From Enterobacter cloacae (GTDB taxonomy: Bacteria > Pseudomonadota > Gammaproteobacteria > Enterobacterales > Enterobacteriaceae): a DNA stretch of 64,000 bases. The stretch covers positions 620,001 to 684,000 of the forward strand of contig NZ_CP056117.1 in NCBI RefSeq assembly GCF_013375935.1. The letters are read 5' to 3'. The position numbers and the translations under genes are program-made. The notes below the pieces were generated by a model. That model was not told the origin of the DNA. It searched no databases and saw nothing but the letters and a program-made list of their open reading frames with translations. Positions 15,621 to 29,210 of this stretch are shown one piece after another (within the stretch, counting starts at the first letter, position 1; every line of letters starts with the position of its first letter).

Positions 15621-18152
15621 CTACAGGGTTTTACGGCACGGCAATAACGTGTCCGAATGGCCATTGTTTATGCTCGGCGGGATTGTGACCTTGCATTGCT
15701 GTTTGCCGCCCCACAAAACGTTCAGGGTTTCATTGGCATTGACGCCGGAAAGCCAGGCCTTACCGTCCTCAAGCACCATCGCGACGCTAACGCCATCGGT
15801 GTTGTAAATTTCCGCTCCGAATGGCGGAACGCTGTTGTCCGCAAGCCGTACCGTACCCATCATCTTCATCCCCTTCGCGATGCCGAAAGCCTGATAGCCA
15901 ATGGCGCCTTCCGTCAGAGTGGTCGTGCTGATGGATTTTGCCGGTTCGATATCGCTGTCCATTGCATCGACATCCACACGTGTATCAAAGCTGTTGTAGC
16001 TCACCACGTCCGGTACTACGGCGATACCGAAGCGGTTCGTTCGAGACTTTTCACCGTTAAGCGGCACACCGCTAATGCCGTTGGTATCGACCATGACGCG
16101 GGCCGTATTCATCGTTGCCCCGCTGTTATGCATAGCCGCTCCATGGCGGGTTGCCGTAAAACCGCCGCGCAATGTGGTGCTTAGCGCCATGAACTCATTC
16201 TGCTGATAGCTGGCATTAGTATTAATTTCAGCCAACTGAGAACGATGCAGGTAATAGCCATCTACGCTGGCGTTGCTGTTCTGGCTGGCACCCGCGCGAA
16301 CCCGCCACAGGTTATTGAAGTCGCTGTTATCGGTGTATGAGGCCATCGGGCTGCTCTTACCGTTAGTGGTCTGGATATCCAGCCCCCCCCCCACGTGTTA
16401 TCGCCTATCGGCACGGAGAGGGAGAAAGATATCGCGTCATCCTGGCGTCCCTGATAATCGGTACGGTAAGCGGAGAGATTGGCGGTAATACCGCTGATAT
16501 CACCGATACGGAAGGCGCGGCCCACCGACAGGCCGTAGCGATCCTGGCTGCGTTTATTCCAGTAGTTTTGATGAGTCCAGGTGAGAAAAAGGGTTGTTGC
16601 CTTGCCCGCTTCGCCTGCCCAAAATGTTTTACTTCCGGTGAGGGTATAGAGCTCTTTTTCACGTCCTCTTTGGTCATAACCTTCATAACGCTCATCCAGG
16701 TACTGTGCCATCGAACGGAAGTCTTCCTCCGAGAAACGGTAGCCCGCAAAAGTGATTGAGCTGTTGTATTCATCAAAGGTCTTTGCGTAACTGAGCTTGA
16801 ATGAGGTACCTTTCAGGCGTTTACCGTCAGGCTGGCGACTCCATGACTCGGTGGCATCGACGGAAATAGCCCCAAAAGCATTCAGATCGCGCCCAATACC
16901 CAGCGAGGTCGCCGTGTAGGCTTCGCCCGAAGACTGCAAACCTCCGTACAACGACCAGGCGTTGCTGATCCCCCAGGAGAAATCGCCGGAGAGGAATGAT
17001 GGCCCCTTCAGGGAGTGGTCGTAACGGGACGGAGTACCACCAGCGAGGTTGTAACGTACGTAGCCCGGACGGGTGAGATACGGGATGTTGGCAGTGTTCA
17101 CCTGGAAAAGGGAGACAGAACCATCCTGCTCCTCAACGCGTACGTCGAGCGTTCCGCGTACCGAGCTGCGTAAATCCTGAATATTGAATGGACCAGCGGG
17201 CACCGTGGTTTCATAAATCACTCGTCCACTCTGGCTGACAGTCACTTTGGCATTTGAGCGGGCAATGCCGTGGATCTCAGGCGCATAGCCCTGTAGAGCA
17301 GGTGGCAACATGCGCTCGTCACTCGCAAGATTGATCCCGGTGAAACGTAAGGTATCGAAAACCTGTGAGTTCAGGTAAATCTCACCCAGCGTCAGTTTCG
17401 CCGCCATCAACGGCAGTGGTCGATAAGCGTAGATCTGATTCCAGTCGAAATCGGATTGATGGTCCTGGCTGTAATAGCTGGTCTGGTATTCTCCCCGAAC
17501 CCGCCAGCCCCCCACATTGGCTCCAGCCTGGCCGTACCCCGATATTGCACTGTAGCTTTCATGATCGTTTAACTGACGGGTAAGCTGCCCGTTCAGGCTG
17601 TAATCAAAAATCAGACCGGCAATACCTTCATCCCAGCGTTCAGGCGGCGTCCAGTCAGGATCGTTATATTTCATCCATGCCTGCGGCACGGTAATATCAA
17701 GCACGCCGGCATAGTTGCTTAATTTTGCCCCCTGGCAGACGATGCAGCGAATAGCAGTTCTCGTAGATCTGAGTAGCCTGTAAACGCGCGTCCTCCTTGA
17801 GCGCAAGTTTGTCCAGCAACTCGCCGCTTATGCACGGCAATGAACGTTTTTCTCCAGGCGCTTCGACATAACGAATTTTCTCTTGCCCTACCGACTGACC
17901 GTTAATACGGATATCCAGCAGATAGTCTCCCGGTGTGACATAGTTGTCTGTCGCAAATCGCGACAGATCGATATGTGTGCGGTCCGCAGCGTCCAGGACA
18001 TCGGTATTAAACTCAATACGTTCCTCTGCACTGGCCATTGCGGTATAGCAACTGGTCATGATCAGAAGAGCTATCATCGTCAGATTAGTTTTTAATTTTC
18101 CCGACATCATCCCCGCCCTGAACAAATCCATTAAAAACGTCCTGTATTCCAC
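15621..18152 (-). pseudogene. fimbrial usher, two frameshifts in G tracts
   Basis: If repaired it would be about 844 residues, normal for a FimD/PapC usher. The N-terminal part has a signal peptide and the start of the pilot domain (EFNTDVLD, GDYLLDIRINGQ); the frame breaks at a five-G tract (17728-17732), where one G fewer would give RLPGAKLSNYAGVL and rejoin the next frame. That frame runs through the barrel and plug (VPAGPFNIQDL, GTLDVRVEEQDGS) and breaks again at a ten-G tract (16383-16392). The last frame has the C-terminal barrel and DGKAWLSGVNANETLNV. As written, only a short N-terminal piece would be translated. The second site could be a phase switch; both could be sequence errors. 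Confidence 0.85.
16383..16392 (-). repeat. ten-base G homopolymer inside the usher gene
   Basis: Ten consecutive C on the plus strand (G in the coding sense) follow ACGT and precede CTGG. A run of 8 or 11 would keep the usher in frame; ten does not. Long mononucleotide tracts are prone to slipped-strand changes and also to sequencing error. Confidence 0.9.
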
Positions 18153-18287
18153 TGCGAATTTTTATTGTGTTAGTTACAATACGTAAGCAAACTGATAAGT
18201 GCTTATGTCTTCTCGTCTTAATGCGTTATGCACTAAATACGGAAATAAAATATTTTTACGAATAGATTTTTATTATGCTAATTTTAA

Positions 18288-18314
18288 AAAGTGCGGGAAA
18301 TATTCCCGCACTTT
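18288..18314 (-). terminator. hairpin between major pilin and usher
   Basis: AAAGTGCGGGAA and its complement form a 12-bp stem around a 3-base loop, followed on the minus strand by a T-rich stretch. It sits just after the major pilin stop. A leaky terminator here would give more major subunit than usher, the usual stoichiometry in fimbrial operons. Confidence 0.8.
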
Positions 18315-18328
18315 GTACGTTGTGCGAA

Positions 18329-18859
18329 TTACTGGTAAGCAATCTCGAAATTAACCGTGGACTGGAAGGAACCCGCTGTTACAGTCGCACTTGTACTTTC
18401 TGCTTTTACGTATGCCACGAACGGGATAGCGTTAGCGCCATCGACCAGCTGCACAGGAGTGGTTGCCGTACCCCATACCACGTCCTGACTGGCGCTGTCA
18501 CGCAAACCAATGCCTGCACCAGACGCCGTTCCCGAGGTAAAGGCTGCCAGAGAGGCATCTGTTGGGTTGACGCTGGTTGGGGTATATGTCACTTCAGCCG
18601 TTTGCGCTACGGTAGTATCGCAGTGTTGCAGTTCGATATTCTGGTGTACGTTTCCGGCGTGTGCTCCGTTAGCCAGCGCAGAAACAGGAATCTGACCAAA
18701 ATCGACGCTTACCGGGCTTGAACCTGGCGCCAGACCGCACGCGGTGTTCACCAGCTCACCCTGGAATTCAATTTGGCCTGTCGTCGTGTCAGCGAATACA
18801 GACACCGATCCCAGAGCGGCGGTAAAAGCCACTGCCATAGCAATTTTATTCAGTTTCAT
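18329..18859 (-). CDS. major fimbrial subunit (FimA-like)
   Basis: The protein has 176 residues with a signal peptide cut near SVFA-DTTTGQ. The pilin fold shows GELVNTACGLAPGSSPVSV, VDFGQIP, the second Cys in IELQHCDTT, SGAGIGLRDS, and the C-terminal STVNFEIAYQ with penultimate Tyr. Composition is Ala/Thr/Ser-rich as in rod subunits. It is first in the operon, separated from the usher by a terminator-like hairpin, both signs of a highly expressed shaft subunit. Confidence 0.9.
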   Translation of the reverse strand: MKLNKIAMAVAFTAALGSVSVFADTTTGQIEFQGELVNTACGLAPGSSPVSVDFGQIPVSALANGAHAGNVHQNIELQHCDTTVAQTAEVTYTPTSVNPTDASLAAFTSGTASGAGIGLRDSASQDVVWGTATTPVQLVDGANAIPFVAYVKAESTSATVTAGSFQSTVNFEIAYQ

Positions 18860-19520
18860 AACAATATCCTGTTTGTACTAATATCCTGAGAAATAAGGAG
18901 GCAGCACACCGCGATCGATATATATCGCGACTGTAATTAACTCCTTGTTTGTCCGGGAAACGTTATGGCAATCTTTAAGGTCGCCATATTTTTAATTACC
19001 ACCGTTTCTTCGAACTGATAGAAATGCTATCAAATCAAAATTTCAGTACAAAGCAATACATTTGATGTGGAATATATACGCATTGTTAATTCGCGGGAAT
19101 GCGAAGGGCAGGAGTTATATGTCGCAAAGAGTAATGATTAATCCTAATTTCATGACGTTTTTATAAAGGAATAATTCTCCTGGACTGAAATCAATTAAGA
19201 TAATTCGTAGAAGAAAATACGAATATATTTAATAACACAGGATATGCGGTAGGATGTGAAGCGGGATAGTGTATTGAATCTTCTACCAATACGCTCAATA
19301 GTTAGCTTTTTCGAATCAGTTAATGTCTATGTTACTCATAAGTAGTTGAGAATAGGCCGAGAAATATGCCCGGTAACACAACCCAGGGGGGCGTACCTGT
19401 ATCAGAAGAAGTTATGTTGCACGGTAGGGAGAGACTAAGATGATGGGGTTCAGGTAGGGGGCGACATTGATTGATGAGTGGGTACCTTACGCGCGCTGAA
19501 GTTTGTGCAACGCACAAACG
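18860..19520. other. AT-rich non-coding stretch upstream of fimbriae and past the rRNA operon
   Basis: No convincing gene is seen. The part next to the pilin gene should contain its promoter; a short palindrome (GCGAT...ATCGC around 18911-18929) lies 50-70 bases upstream of the start. No invertible element with flanking inverted repeats, as in type 1 fimbriae, could be recognised. The distal part is the 3' flank of the rRNA operon. Confidence 0.5.
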
Positions 19521-19521
19521 C

Positions 19522-19547
19522 AAAAAGGCCATCCTTCCGGATGGCCT
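19522..19547 (-). terminator. rRNA operon terminator
   Basis: On the minus strand GGCCATCC, TTCC-type loop and GGATGGCC are followed by TTTTTG. It lies 14 bases past the 5S gene, the position of rrn T1 terminators. Confidence 0.9.
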
Positions 19548-19560
19548 CTTCACTTATTTG

Positions 19561-19680
19561 ATGCCTGGCAGTTCCCTACTCTCACATGGGGAGACCCCAC
19601 ACTACCATCGGCGCTACGGCGTTTCACTTCTGAGTTCGGCATGGGGTCAGGTGGGACCACCGCGCTAAAGCCGCCAGGCA
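19561..19680 (-). rRNA. rrf: 5S ribosomal RNA
   Basis: Exactly 120 bases, starting TGCCTGGCGGC and ending GAACTGCCAGGCAT on the minus strand, as in E. coli 5S rRNA. It differs from the common E. coli form near the 5' end (CTTTAGCGCGG). It is the last gene of the rRNA operon. Confidence 0.98.
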
Positions 19681-19750
19681 AATTCTGTTAATCTGTATCA
19701 GAGCTGAAATTTGAGTGTCTGTCTCTTCGCCAAAACATCTTCGGCGTTGT

Positions 19751-22656
<2,906 letters not shown>

Positions 22657-22848
22657 TCACAACCCGAAGATGTTTCTTTCGATTCATCGTCGACTTGCGA
22701 AAATTTGAGAGACTCGAACACACATGAGCTGTGTGTCGTTTCAATTTTCAGCTTGATCCAGATTTTTAAAGAGCAAATATCTCAAACGTGACTCGTAAGT
22801 CAGTTTTGAGATATGACGGCAGGTGACTTTCACTCACGAACCAGCAAG

Positions 22849-22924
22849 TGGCGTCCCCTAGGGGATTCGAACCCCTGTTACCGCCGTGAAAGGGCGGTGT
22901 CCTGGGCCTCTAGACGAAGGGGAC
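22849..22924 (-). tRNA. gltT: tRNA-Glu (UUC)
   Basis: A 76-base tRNA in the 16S-23S spacer: acceptor GTCCCCT pairs with AGGGGAC, anticodon loop CCTTTCACG with UUC, T loop GGTTCGAATCC, and CCA encoded. A single tRNA-Glu spacer is typical of the rrnB/C/E/G type. The symbol refers to the spacer tRNA class only. Confidence 0.98.
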
Positions 22925-23009
22925 ACTGAAGTCTCAATCGCAAGACGCCTTGCTGTTTACTTTTCATCAGACAATCTGTGTGGACACTACAAAGGCAGGT
23001 TCTTTAAGG

Positions 23010-24551
<1,542 letters not shown>

Positions 24552-24683
24552 AAGTTTGATGCTCGTGAATTAAACTTCGTAATGAATTACGTATGTTCAC
24601 TCAGAGACTTGGTATTCATTTTTCGTCTTGCGACGTTAAGAATCCATGTCACTTTGAGTGCCCACACAGATTGTCTGATAAAT

Positions 24684-24695
24684 TGTTAAAGAGCA
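24684..24695 (-). promoter_or_regulatory. rrn boxA antitermination element
   Basis: TGCTCTTTAACA on the minus strand lies in the leader before 16S, the standard Nus-factor boxA. A similar TGCTCTTTAAA occurs in the 16S-23S spacer near 22770. Confidence 0.85.
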
Positions 24696-24733
24696 GTGCA
24701 ACGCGGCTTTCGCTCACCGTTGCGAGGTGGCGT

Positions 24734-24870
24734 ATATTACGCTTTCCTCTTTCAGAGTCAACCCGTTATTTCAGGATTTTTTCTCTTCAACCTACCGGGC
24801 TGTTTGTGAAGTGATTCACATCCGCCGTGTCGATGGAGGCGCATTATAGGGAGTTCCCGAGCGACCGCAA
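24734..24870 (-). promoter_or_regulatory. tandem rRNA promoters P1 and P2
   Basis: P1: -35 TTGCGG at 24865-24870 and -10 TATAAT at 24843-24848, 16-bp spacer, followed by a GC-rich GCGCC discriminator as in stringently controlled rrn P1; an A/T-rich UP-like stretch lies upstream. P2: -35 TTGACT at 24756-24761 and -10 TAATAT at 24734-24739, also 16 bp apart. Spacing between the two is as in E. coli. Confidence 0.9.
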
Positions 24871-24946
24871 CAGAAAAGTTGCAAAAAAATGACTGACTGC
24901 TGTATTCCCCAGCAAAACCCCGCCTTATACCCTTTTACGCACAGAG

Positions 24947-24955
24947 TTATCCACA
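24947..24955 (+). promoter_or_regulatory. DnaA box upstream of rrn P1
   Basis: TTATCCACA is a perfect match to the DnaA box consensus. It lies between the rRNA promoters and the divergent NicO transporter gene. One isolated box may be chance. Confidence 0.4.
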
Positions 24956-25043
24956 ATTCATCGACGATCCCTGTGCGATCCAACGAATTGAAAGCGAAGA
25001 TCCACTATACTAGCGGCAAATAATTCCCTCGCAGGTCAACCTT

Positions 25044-25997
25044 ATGACGACACAACGTCTTCATCGTGACTGGCGCATCCCTGCAGCCGGACTCACCGTG
25101 CTGGTGTTACTCATTGCAGGTTTTGCCCTTCACGCGCACTGGAATGCTTTTCTTCAGTGGTGCCTGGCTGCCCAGATCGCTCTGCACCGTTATCTGGTGA
25201 TGTATCTGTTGCAGCTTAATAACCACCAGTACAGCGGTGGGCTATGGCTGGTAACCGGCGCTTTCTTTTATGGCGTACTCCATGCCATTGGGCCAGGGCA
25301 CGGCAAATTTATCGTCGCTACGTATCTCACCACCAATAAAGAGAGCCAGCTCGCGGCGCGCGTCGTACCGTTTATCGGTAGCCTGATGCAGGGCGTCAGC
25401 GCGATCCTCTTTGTCTTTATCCTGGCGGTGGGCTTAAACCTCGCATCCGGGGATATCAGCACCAGCCGGTGGTACGTCGAGAAAATCAGCGCCGTACTGA
25501 TTGCCGCCTTCGGGGCGTTTATCATTTATCAGGCCTTGAAAAGCCTGCGCCCGCGCAAATTGACGATTAACACGCTCACGCCGCTTCACCAGCACGATGA
25601 GCATTGCGGCTGCGGCCATCACGGCGTGGGGGTAGATCTCGCAAAAAGCGACTGGAAAACCCGTCTGGGAGTAGTGCTGGCAATTGGCGCGCGCCCGTGC
25701 AGTGGCGCAATCATGATTCTGATGTTTTCGAATGCGCTTGGCATCATCAGCTGGGGCATTGCTGCGGTAATGACGATGTCGCTGGGCACGGCGCTGTCGA
25801 TTATGGGCCTGTCGCTGGCGGTACGTTACGCCCGTGAACGCACAGTGGCCTGGTTTGGCGGCGGATCTTCCCTGAGCGGGATGGTTCCGCTGGTCAAAAT
25901 TGCCGGCGGGATAGTTCTTATCCTCTTCGCGACCGTCCTGTTCCTGACGGTGATCCCCGTCAGCGCCGGCGGCGACTACATTGCCGCAGGATGCTAA
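25044..25997 (+). CDS. NicO/RcnA-type nickel-cobalt transporter
   Basis: A 317-residue polytopic membrane protein. The family motif HAIGPGHGKFIVATYL is at about residues 80-95 and GARPCSGAIMIL near 220. A cytoplasmic His-rich loop, HQHDEHCGCGHHGVGVD, separates the two halves, as in RcnA exporters. By family it moves Ni2+ or Co2+ across the inner membrane, more likely outward; direction is not shown by sequence. It has no partner genes here. It is read divergently from the rRNA operon and ends at a terminator shared with proP. Confidence 0.8.
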   Translation: MTTQRLHRDWRIPAAGLTVLVLLIAGFALHAHWNAFLQWCLAAQIALHRYLVMYLLQLNNHQYSGGLWLVTGAFFYGVLHAIGPGHGKFIVATYLTTNKESQLAARVVPFIGSLMQGVSAILFVFILAVGLNLASGDISTSRWYVEKISAVLIAAFGAFIIYQALKSLRPRKLTINTLTPLHQHDEHCGCGHHGVGVDLAKSDWKTRLGVVLAIGARPCSGAIMILMFSNALGIISWGIAAVMTMSLGTALSIMGLSLAVRYARERTVAWFGGGSSLSGMVPLVKIAGGIVLILFATVLFLTVIPVSAGGDYIAAGC

Positions 25998-26005
25998 TAA
26001 AAGAA

Positions 26006-26024
26006 AACCCGCCAGCGGCGGGTT
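26006..26024. terminator. bidirectional terminator between NicO gene and proP
   Basis: AACCCGCC-AGC-GGCGGGTT, with A-rich and T-rich flanks on both sides (AAGA before, TTTTT after), lies between two convergent genes. Confidence 0.9.
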
Positions 26025-26030
26025 TTTTTA

Positions 26031-27533
26031 TTACTCGTTGATTCGCGGATGCTGGTCAACAAGGCGAGAGCGTTTTTTCTGAAGCTCTTCAATCTCTGCG
26101 TCAATATCTTCAATCTTCTGCTCTACATTATCGTAGTGCTCACGCAGGATCTCTTTCGCTTCCTGAATATCGGACGCCGCGGGCGTTGCCCCTTTCAGCG
26201 GACGGTTCGCCGTCTCCTTCATGGTAATACCGGTAATCAGGCCGACCACCGCAATGACCATCAGGTAATAGGCAGGCATCATCAGATTCTGCGTGCTCTC
26301 CACCAGGGAAGCGGCAAGCGTCGGCGTCAGGCCCGCAATCAGAACGGAGATGTTGAAGGCTGCCGCCAGCGCACTGTAGCGAATATGCGTCGGGAACATT
26401 GCCGGCAACGTAGAAGCCATCACCCCGATAAAGCAGTTAAGGATCACCGCCAGCATCAGCAGACCGGCGAAAATCAGCCCCAGCACATTACTGTTAATCA
26501 GGATAAAGGCCGGAATAGCCAGGGCGAACAGCGCGACGCTGCCGAGAATGATGAATGGTTTACGGCCAAAGCGGTCGCTCAGCAGACCCATAATCGGCTG
26601 CACAAACAGCATACCCACCATGATGGCGATAATAATCAGCACACCGTGGTCTTCCGAGTAGTGCAGGTTATGCGACAGATAGCTCGGCATGTAGGTCAAC
26701 AGCATGTAATAGGTGACGTTGGTGGAGATCACCAGGCCAATACAGGTCAGCAGGCTGCGCCAGTGTTTGGTTGCAATCTCCTTGAACGACACTTTCGGGC
26801 CATCCTGCAACCCTTCGCGGTCGCCCTGCTCCAGTTTTTCTACGTGCTGCTGGAATGCAGGCGTCTCTTCCAGCGCGTGGCGCAGGTATAGACCGATGAT
26901 GCCCAGCGGCAGCGCCAGGAAGAACGGGATACGCCAGCCCCAGCTGAGGAAGTTCTCTTCCCCGACCACGGTTGAGATCAGCACCACGACCCCCGCGCCC
27001 ATGACGAACCCGGCAATCGAGCCAAAGTCCAGCCAGCTGCCCATAAAGCCGCGTTTACGGTCCGGAGAATACTCGGCGACAAAAATCGACGCGCCGGTAT
27101 ATTCGCCGCCAACGGAGAAGCCCTGTGCCATCTTACAGATCAACAGCAGAATTGGCGCCCATATGCCAATGGTCGCGTAGGAGGGAATAAGGCCGATACA
27201 GAATGTACTTATCGACATAATGACGATGGTAATAGCCAGGATCTTCTGGCGACCATATTTATCACCCAGCATGCCGAAGAAAAGGCCACCGAGAGGGCGA
27301 ATAAGGAAGGGAACAGAGAACGTACCCAGCGCGGCAATCATCTGCAGGCTGGGATCGGCACCAGGGAAGAACACTTTACCAAGCGCGTAGGCAACAAAGC
27401 CGTAGACGCCAAAATCGAACCACTCCATCGCATTACCGAGCGAGGCCGCCGTAATCGCTTTGCGCAGCTTAGCGTCATCAATAATGGTGACATCGCGCAG
27501 CGTGATGGGTTTAACCTTTTTCCTTCTAAGCAT
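26031..27533 (-). CDS. proP: osmosensing proline/glycine-betaine symporter ProP
   Basis: The protein has 500 residues, the E. coli ProP length, and is a major facilitator with 12 helices. Visible features are AMEWFDFGVYGFVAYALG in helix 1, DKYGRQKILA and DRFGRKPFIILG in the two central loops, and a C-terminal heptad region (about residues 460-495: NVEQKIEDIDAEIEELQKK) that forms the coiled coil tuning osmotic activation. It imports proline, betaine and ectoine with H+ under high osmolality. Synteny with yjcZ-crfC-phn is as in E. coli. Confidence 0.97.
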   Translation of the reverse strand: MLRRKKVKPITLRDVTIIDDAKLRKAITAASLGNAMEWFDFGVYGFVAYALGKVFFPGADPSLQMIAALGTFSVPFLIRPLGGLFFGMLGDKYGRQKILAITIVIMSISTFCIGLIPSYATIGIWAPILLLICKMAQGFSVGGEYTGASIFVAEYSPDRKRGFMGSWLDFGSIAGFVMGAGVVVLISTVVGEENFLSWGWRIPFFLALPLGIIGLYLRHALEETPAFQQHVEKLEQGDREGLQDGPKVSFKEIATKHWRSLLTCIGLVISTNVTYYMLLTYMPSYLSHNLHYSEDHGVLIIIAIMVGMLFVQPIMGLLSDRFGRKPFIILGSVALFALAIPAFILINSNVLGLIFAGLLMLAVILNCFIGVMASTLPAMFPTHIRYSALAAAFNISVLIAGLTPTLAASLVESTQNLMMPAYYLMVIAVVGLITGITMKETANRPLKGATPAASDIQEAKEILREHYDNVEQKIEDIDAEIEELQKKRSRLVDQHPRINE

Positions 27534-28182
27534 AGCTTTCCTCGTAGACTCAGCCCCGTCCGTTTCACAGCGTATTTAGCACTCTGTGAACCAGGGATCC
27601 GCTCCATGCGAATCTCCTTATTCAAGCGTAGCAGGTTTACTTACATTGACGTTTTACGTCGATACAACCGAACCTGTTGACGCCTGTCTGGGCAGCTAAT
27701 GACCTTTTTACCCTACCAGCGTTTATATATGTGATCAACTTCACATATATTTTTCGCGTTCGTAAAGTGGCTTCAGCTTTTGTCAATTCCCGAGAATTAA
27801 GGTCATTCGCAATCTCCTTCACGAAGAGATCTTCACGGGCGTTATTATTCCTTTCAAAACCAAAAACAATCACATTTCTTCACATCGAATTTACACAAAA
27901 TTTAATAATTAACAGCGGGAAACGCGGTTTACATTGAATATGTGACGAAGATAACTAAAACACTGTTTTATTTTCATTGAATCACAATTCCAAAGATCGC
28001 ATCATAAATCCGAACACGATTTCTCAACGGCTTTCAAGCGAAGGCTGAATGAAAGCCAGTATTTCGCTTTACAGCATAAGTGACCAATTAACTGGCCTGT
28101 CCATAAGCCAATTAGTTGAATTTATTGAGCTATTTTTTTAAAGCTTTCCGCCAGCCAAGCGGGCGAGATGTGAGGGTTAATG
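27534..28182. other. divergent proP-kdgT intergenic region
   Basis: About 650 bases without a supported gene. The half near proP should hold its P1/P2 promoters (Fis, CRP and RpoS control in E. coli) and contains a clear CRP site. The half near kdgT is AT-rich; a KdgR-like palindrome was sought but no good match was found. Confidence 0.5.
27730..27745 (-). promoter_or_regulatory. CRP site upstream of proP
   Basis: TGTGATCAACTTCACA has both perfect half-sites (TGTGA-N6-TCACA). It is about 200 bases upstream of the proP start, where the E. coli P1 promoter is controlled by CRP. Confidence 0.85.
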
Positions 28183-29175
28183 ATGAAGATTAAAGCAACA
28201 ATAGAACGCATCCCTGGTGGGATGATGCTGGTCCCGCTGGTACTTGGTGCGATATTAAATACGCTGGCTCCGAATACCGGCGCTTATTTTGGTGGTTTTA
28301 CAAAAGGAATGATTACCGGAACGGTACCGATTCTGGCCGTCTGGTTCTTTTGCATCGGCGCGTCTATTAACTTACGTGCAACAGGTACGGTATTACGTAA
28401 ATCGGGGACGCTGGTTATTACTAAAATAGCGGTCGCCTGGGTTGTTGCCATGGTCTGCGCGATGTTCATTCCGGAGAATGGGATCCAGACCGGATTCTTC
28501 GCCGGGTTATCCGTTCTGGCGATTGTCTCAGCGATGGATATGACCAACGGCGGTCTGTATGCCAGCCTGATGAATCAATACGGCACCAAAGAAGAGTCGG
28601 GCGCGTTCGTGCTGATGTCCCTGGAGTCGGGTCCGTTGATGACCATGCTGATCCTGGGCTCTGCGGGCCTCGCCTCCTTTGAACCTCACCACTTTGTCGG
28701 CGCAATTCTGCCATTCCTGATCGGCTTCGCGCTGGGTAACCTCGATCACGATCTGCGCGATTTCTTCAGCAAAGCTACGCCGGTGCTGATCCCATTCTTC
28801 GGTTTCGCGCTGGGCAATACCATCAACCTGAACGTGATCCTGGAAACCGGCCTGCTGGGCATTGTGCTGGGTGTGGCAGTTATCATCATCACGGGTATTC
28901 CGCTGATTATTGCAGACCGCGTAATCGGGGGTGGCAACGGAACGGCAGGCGTGGCCGCCTCGTCAGCAGCGGGCGCAGCGGTAGCCAACCCGGTGATTAT
29001 TGCCCAGATTAACCCGGCCTTCGAACCGGTTGCGGCCTCCGCCACAGCTCTGGTTGCCGCCAGCGTGATTGTGACCGCAATTCTGGTGCCGATCATCACG
29101 GCGCTGTACGCCAGACGCTTTGGACAGGTTCCGGAGACTCAGGCAGAACCAAAAGCGGTAGAAATGCACCACTGA
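28183..29175 (+). CDS. kdgT: 2-keto-3-deoxygluconate permease (KdgT-like)
   Basis: The protein has 330 residues, from the second of two adjacent ATGs, which is better spaced from GAGGG. It opens [18 protein letters not shown] and continues [21 protein letters not shown], the KdgT family signature, followed by about ten hydrophobic helices and a short hydrophilic tail. E. coli KdgT brings KDG, a pectin/hexuronate breakdown product, into the cell with H+. It is a lone gene here, between proP and yjcZ, not its E. coli position, so it may be acquired or a paralogue. Close relatives may carry other keto sugar acids. Confidence 0.85.
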   Translation: MKIKATIERIPGGMMLVPLVLGAILNTLAPNTGAYFGGFTKGMITGTVPILAVWFFCIGASINLRATGTVLRKSGTLVITKIAVAWVVAMVCAMFIPENGIQTGFFAGLSVLAIVSAMDMTNGGLYASLMNQYGTKEESGAFVLMSLESGPLMTMLILGSAGLASFEPHHFVGAILPFLIGFALGNLDHDLRDFFSKATPVLIPFFGFALGNTINLNVILETGLLGIVLGVAVIIITGIPLIIADRVIGGGNGTAGVAASSAAGAAVANPVIIAQINPAFEPVAASATALVAASVIVTAILVPIITALYARRFGQVPETQAEPKAVEMHH

Positions 29176-29210
29176 TCCTGTCGCCCCCCTCTTCCCAACG
29201 AGGGGGCATC

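Noticed and set aside
18860-19520. Invertible fimbrial promoter
   Set aside because: No inverted-repeat pair or recombinase gene was recognised.
28070-28100. Possible KdgR operator upstream of kdgT (TGAAAGCC...TTTCG)
   Set aside because: Half-site spacing is two bases too long and the centre does not fit the consensus.
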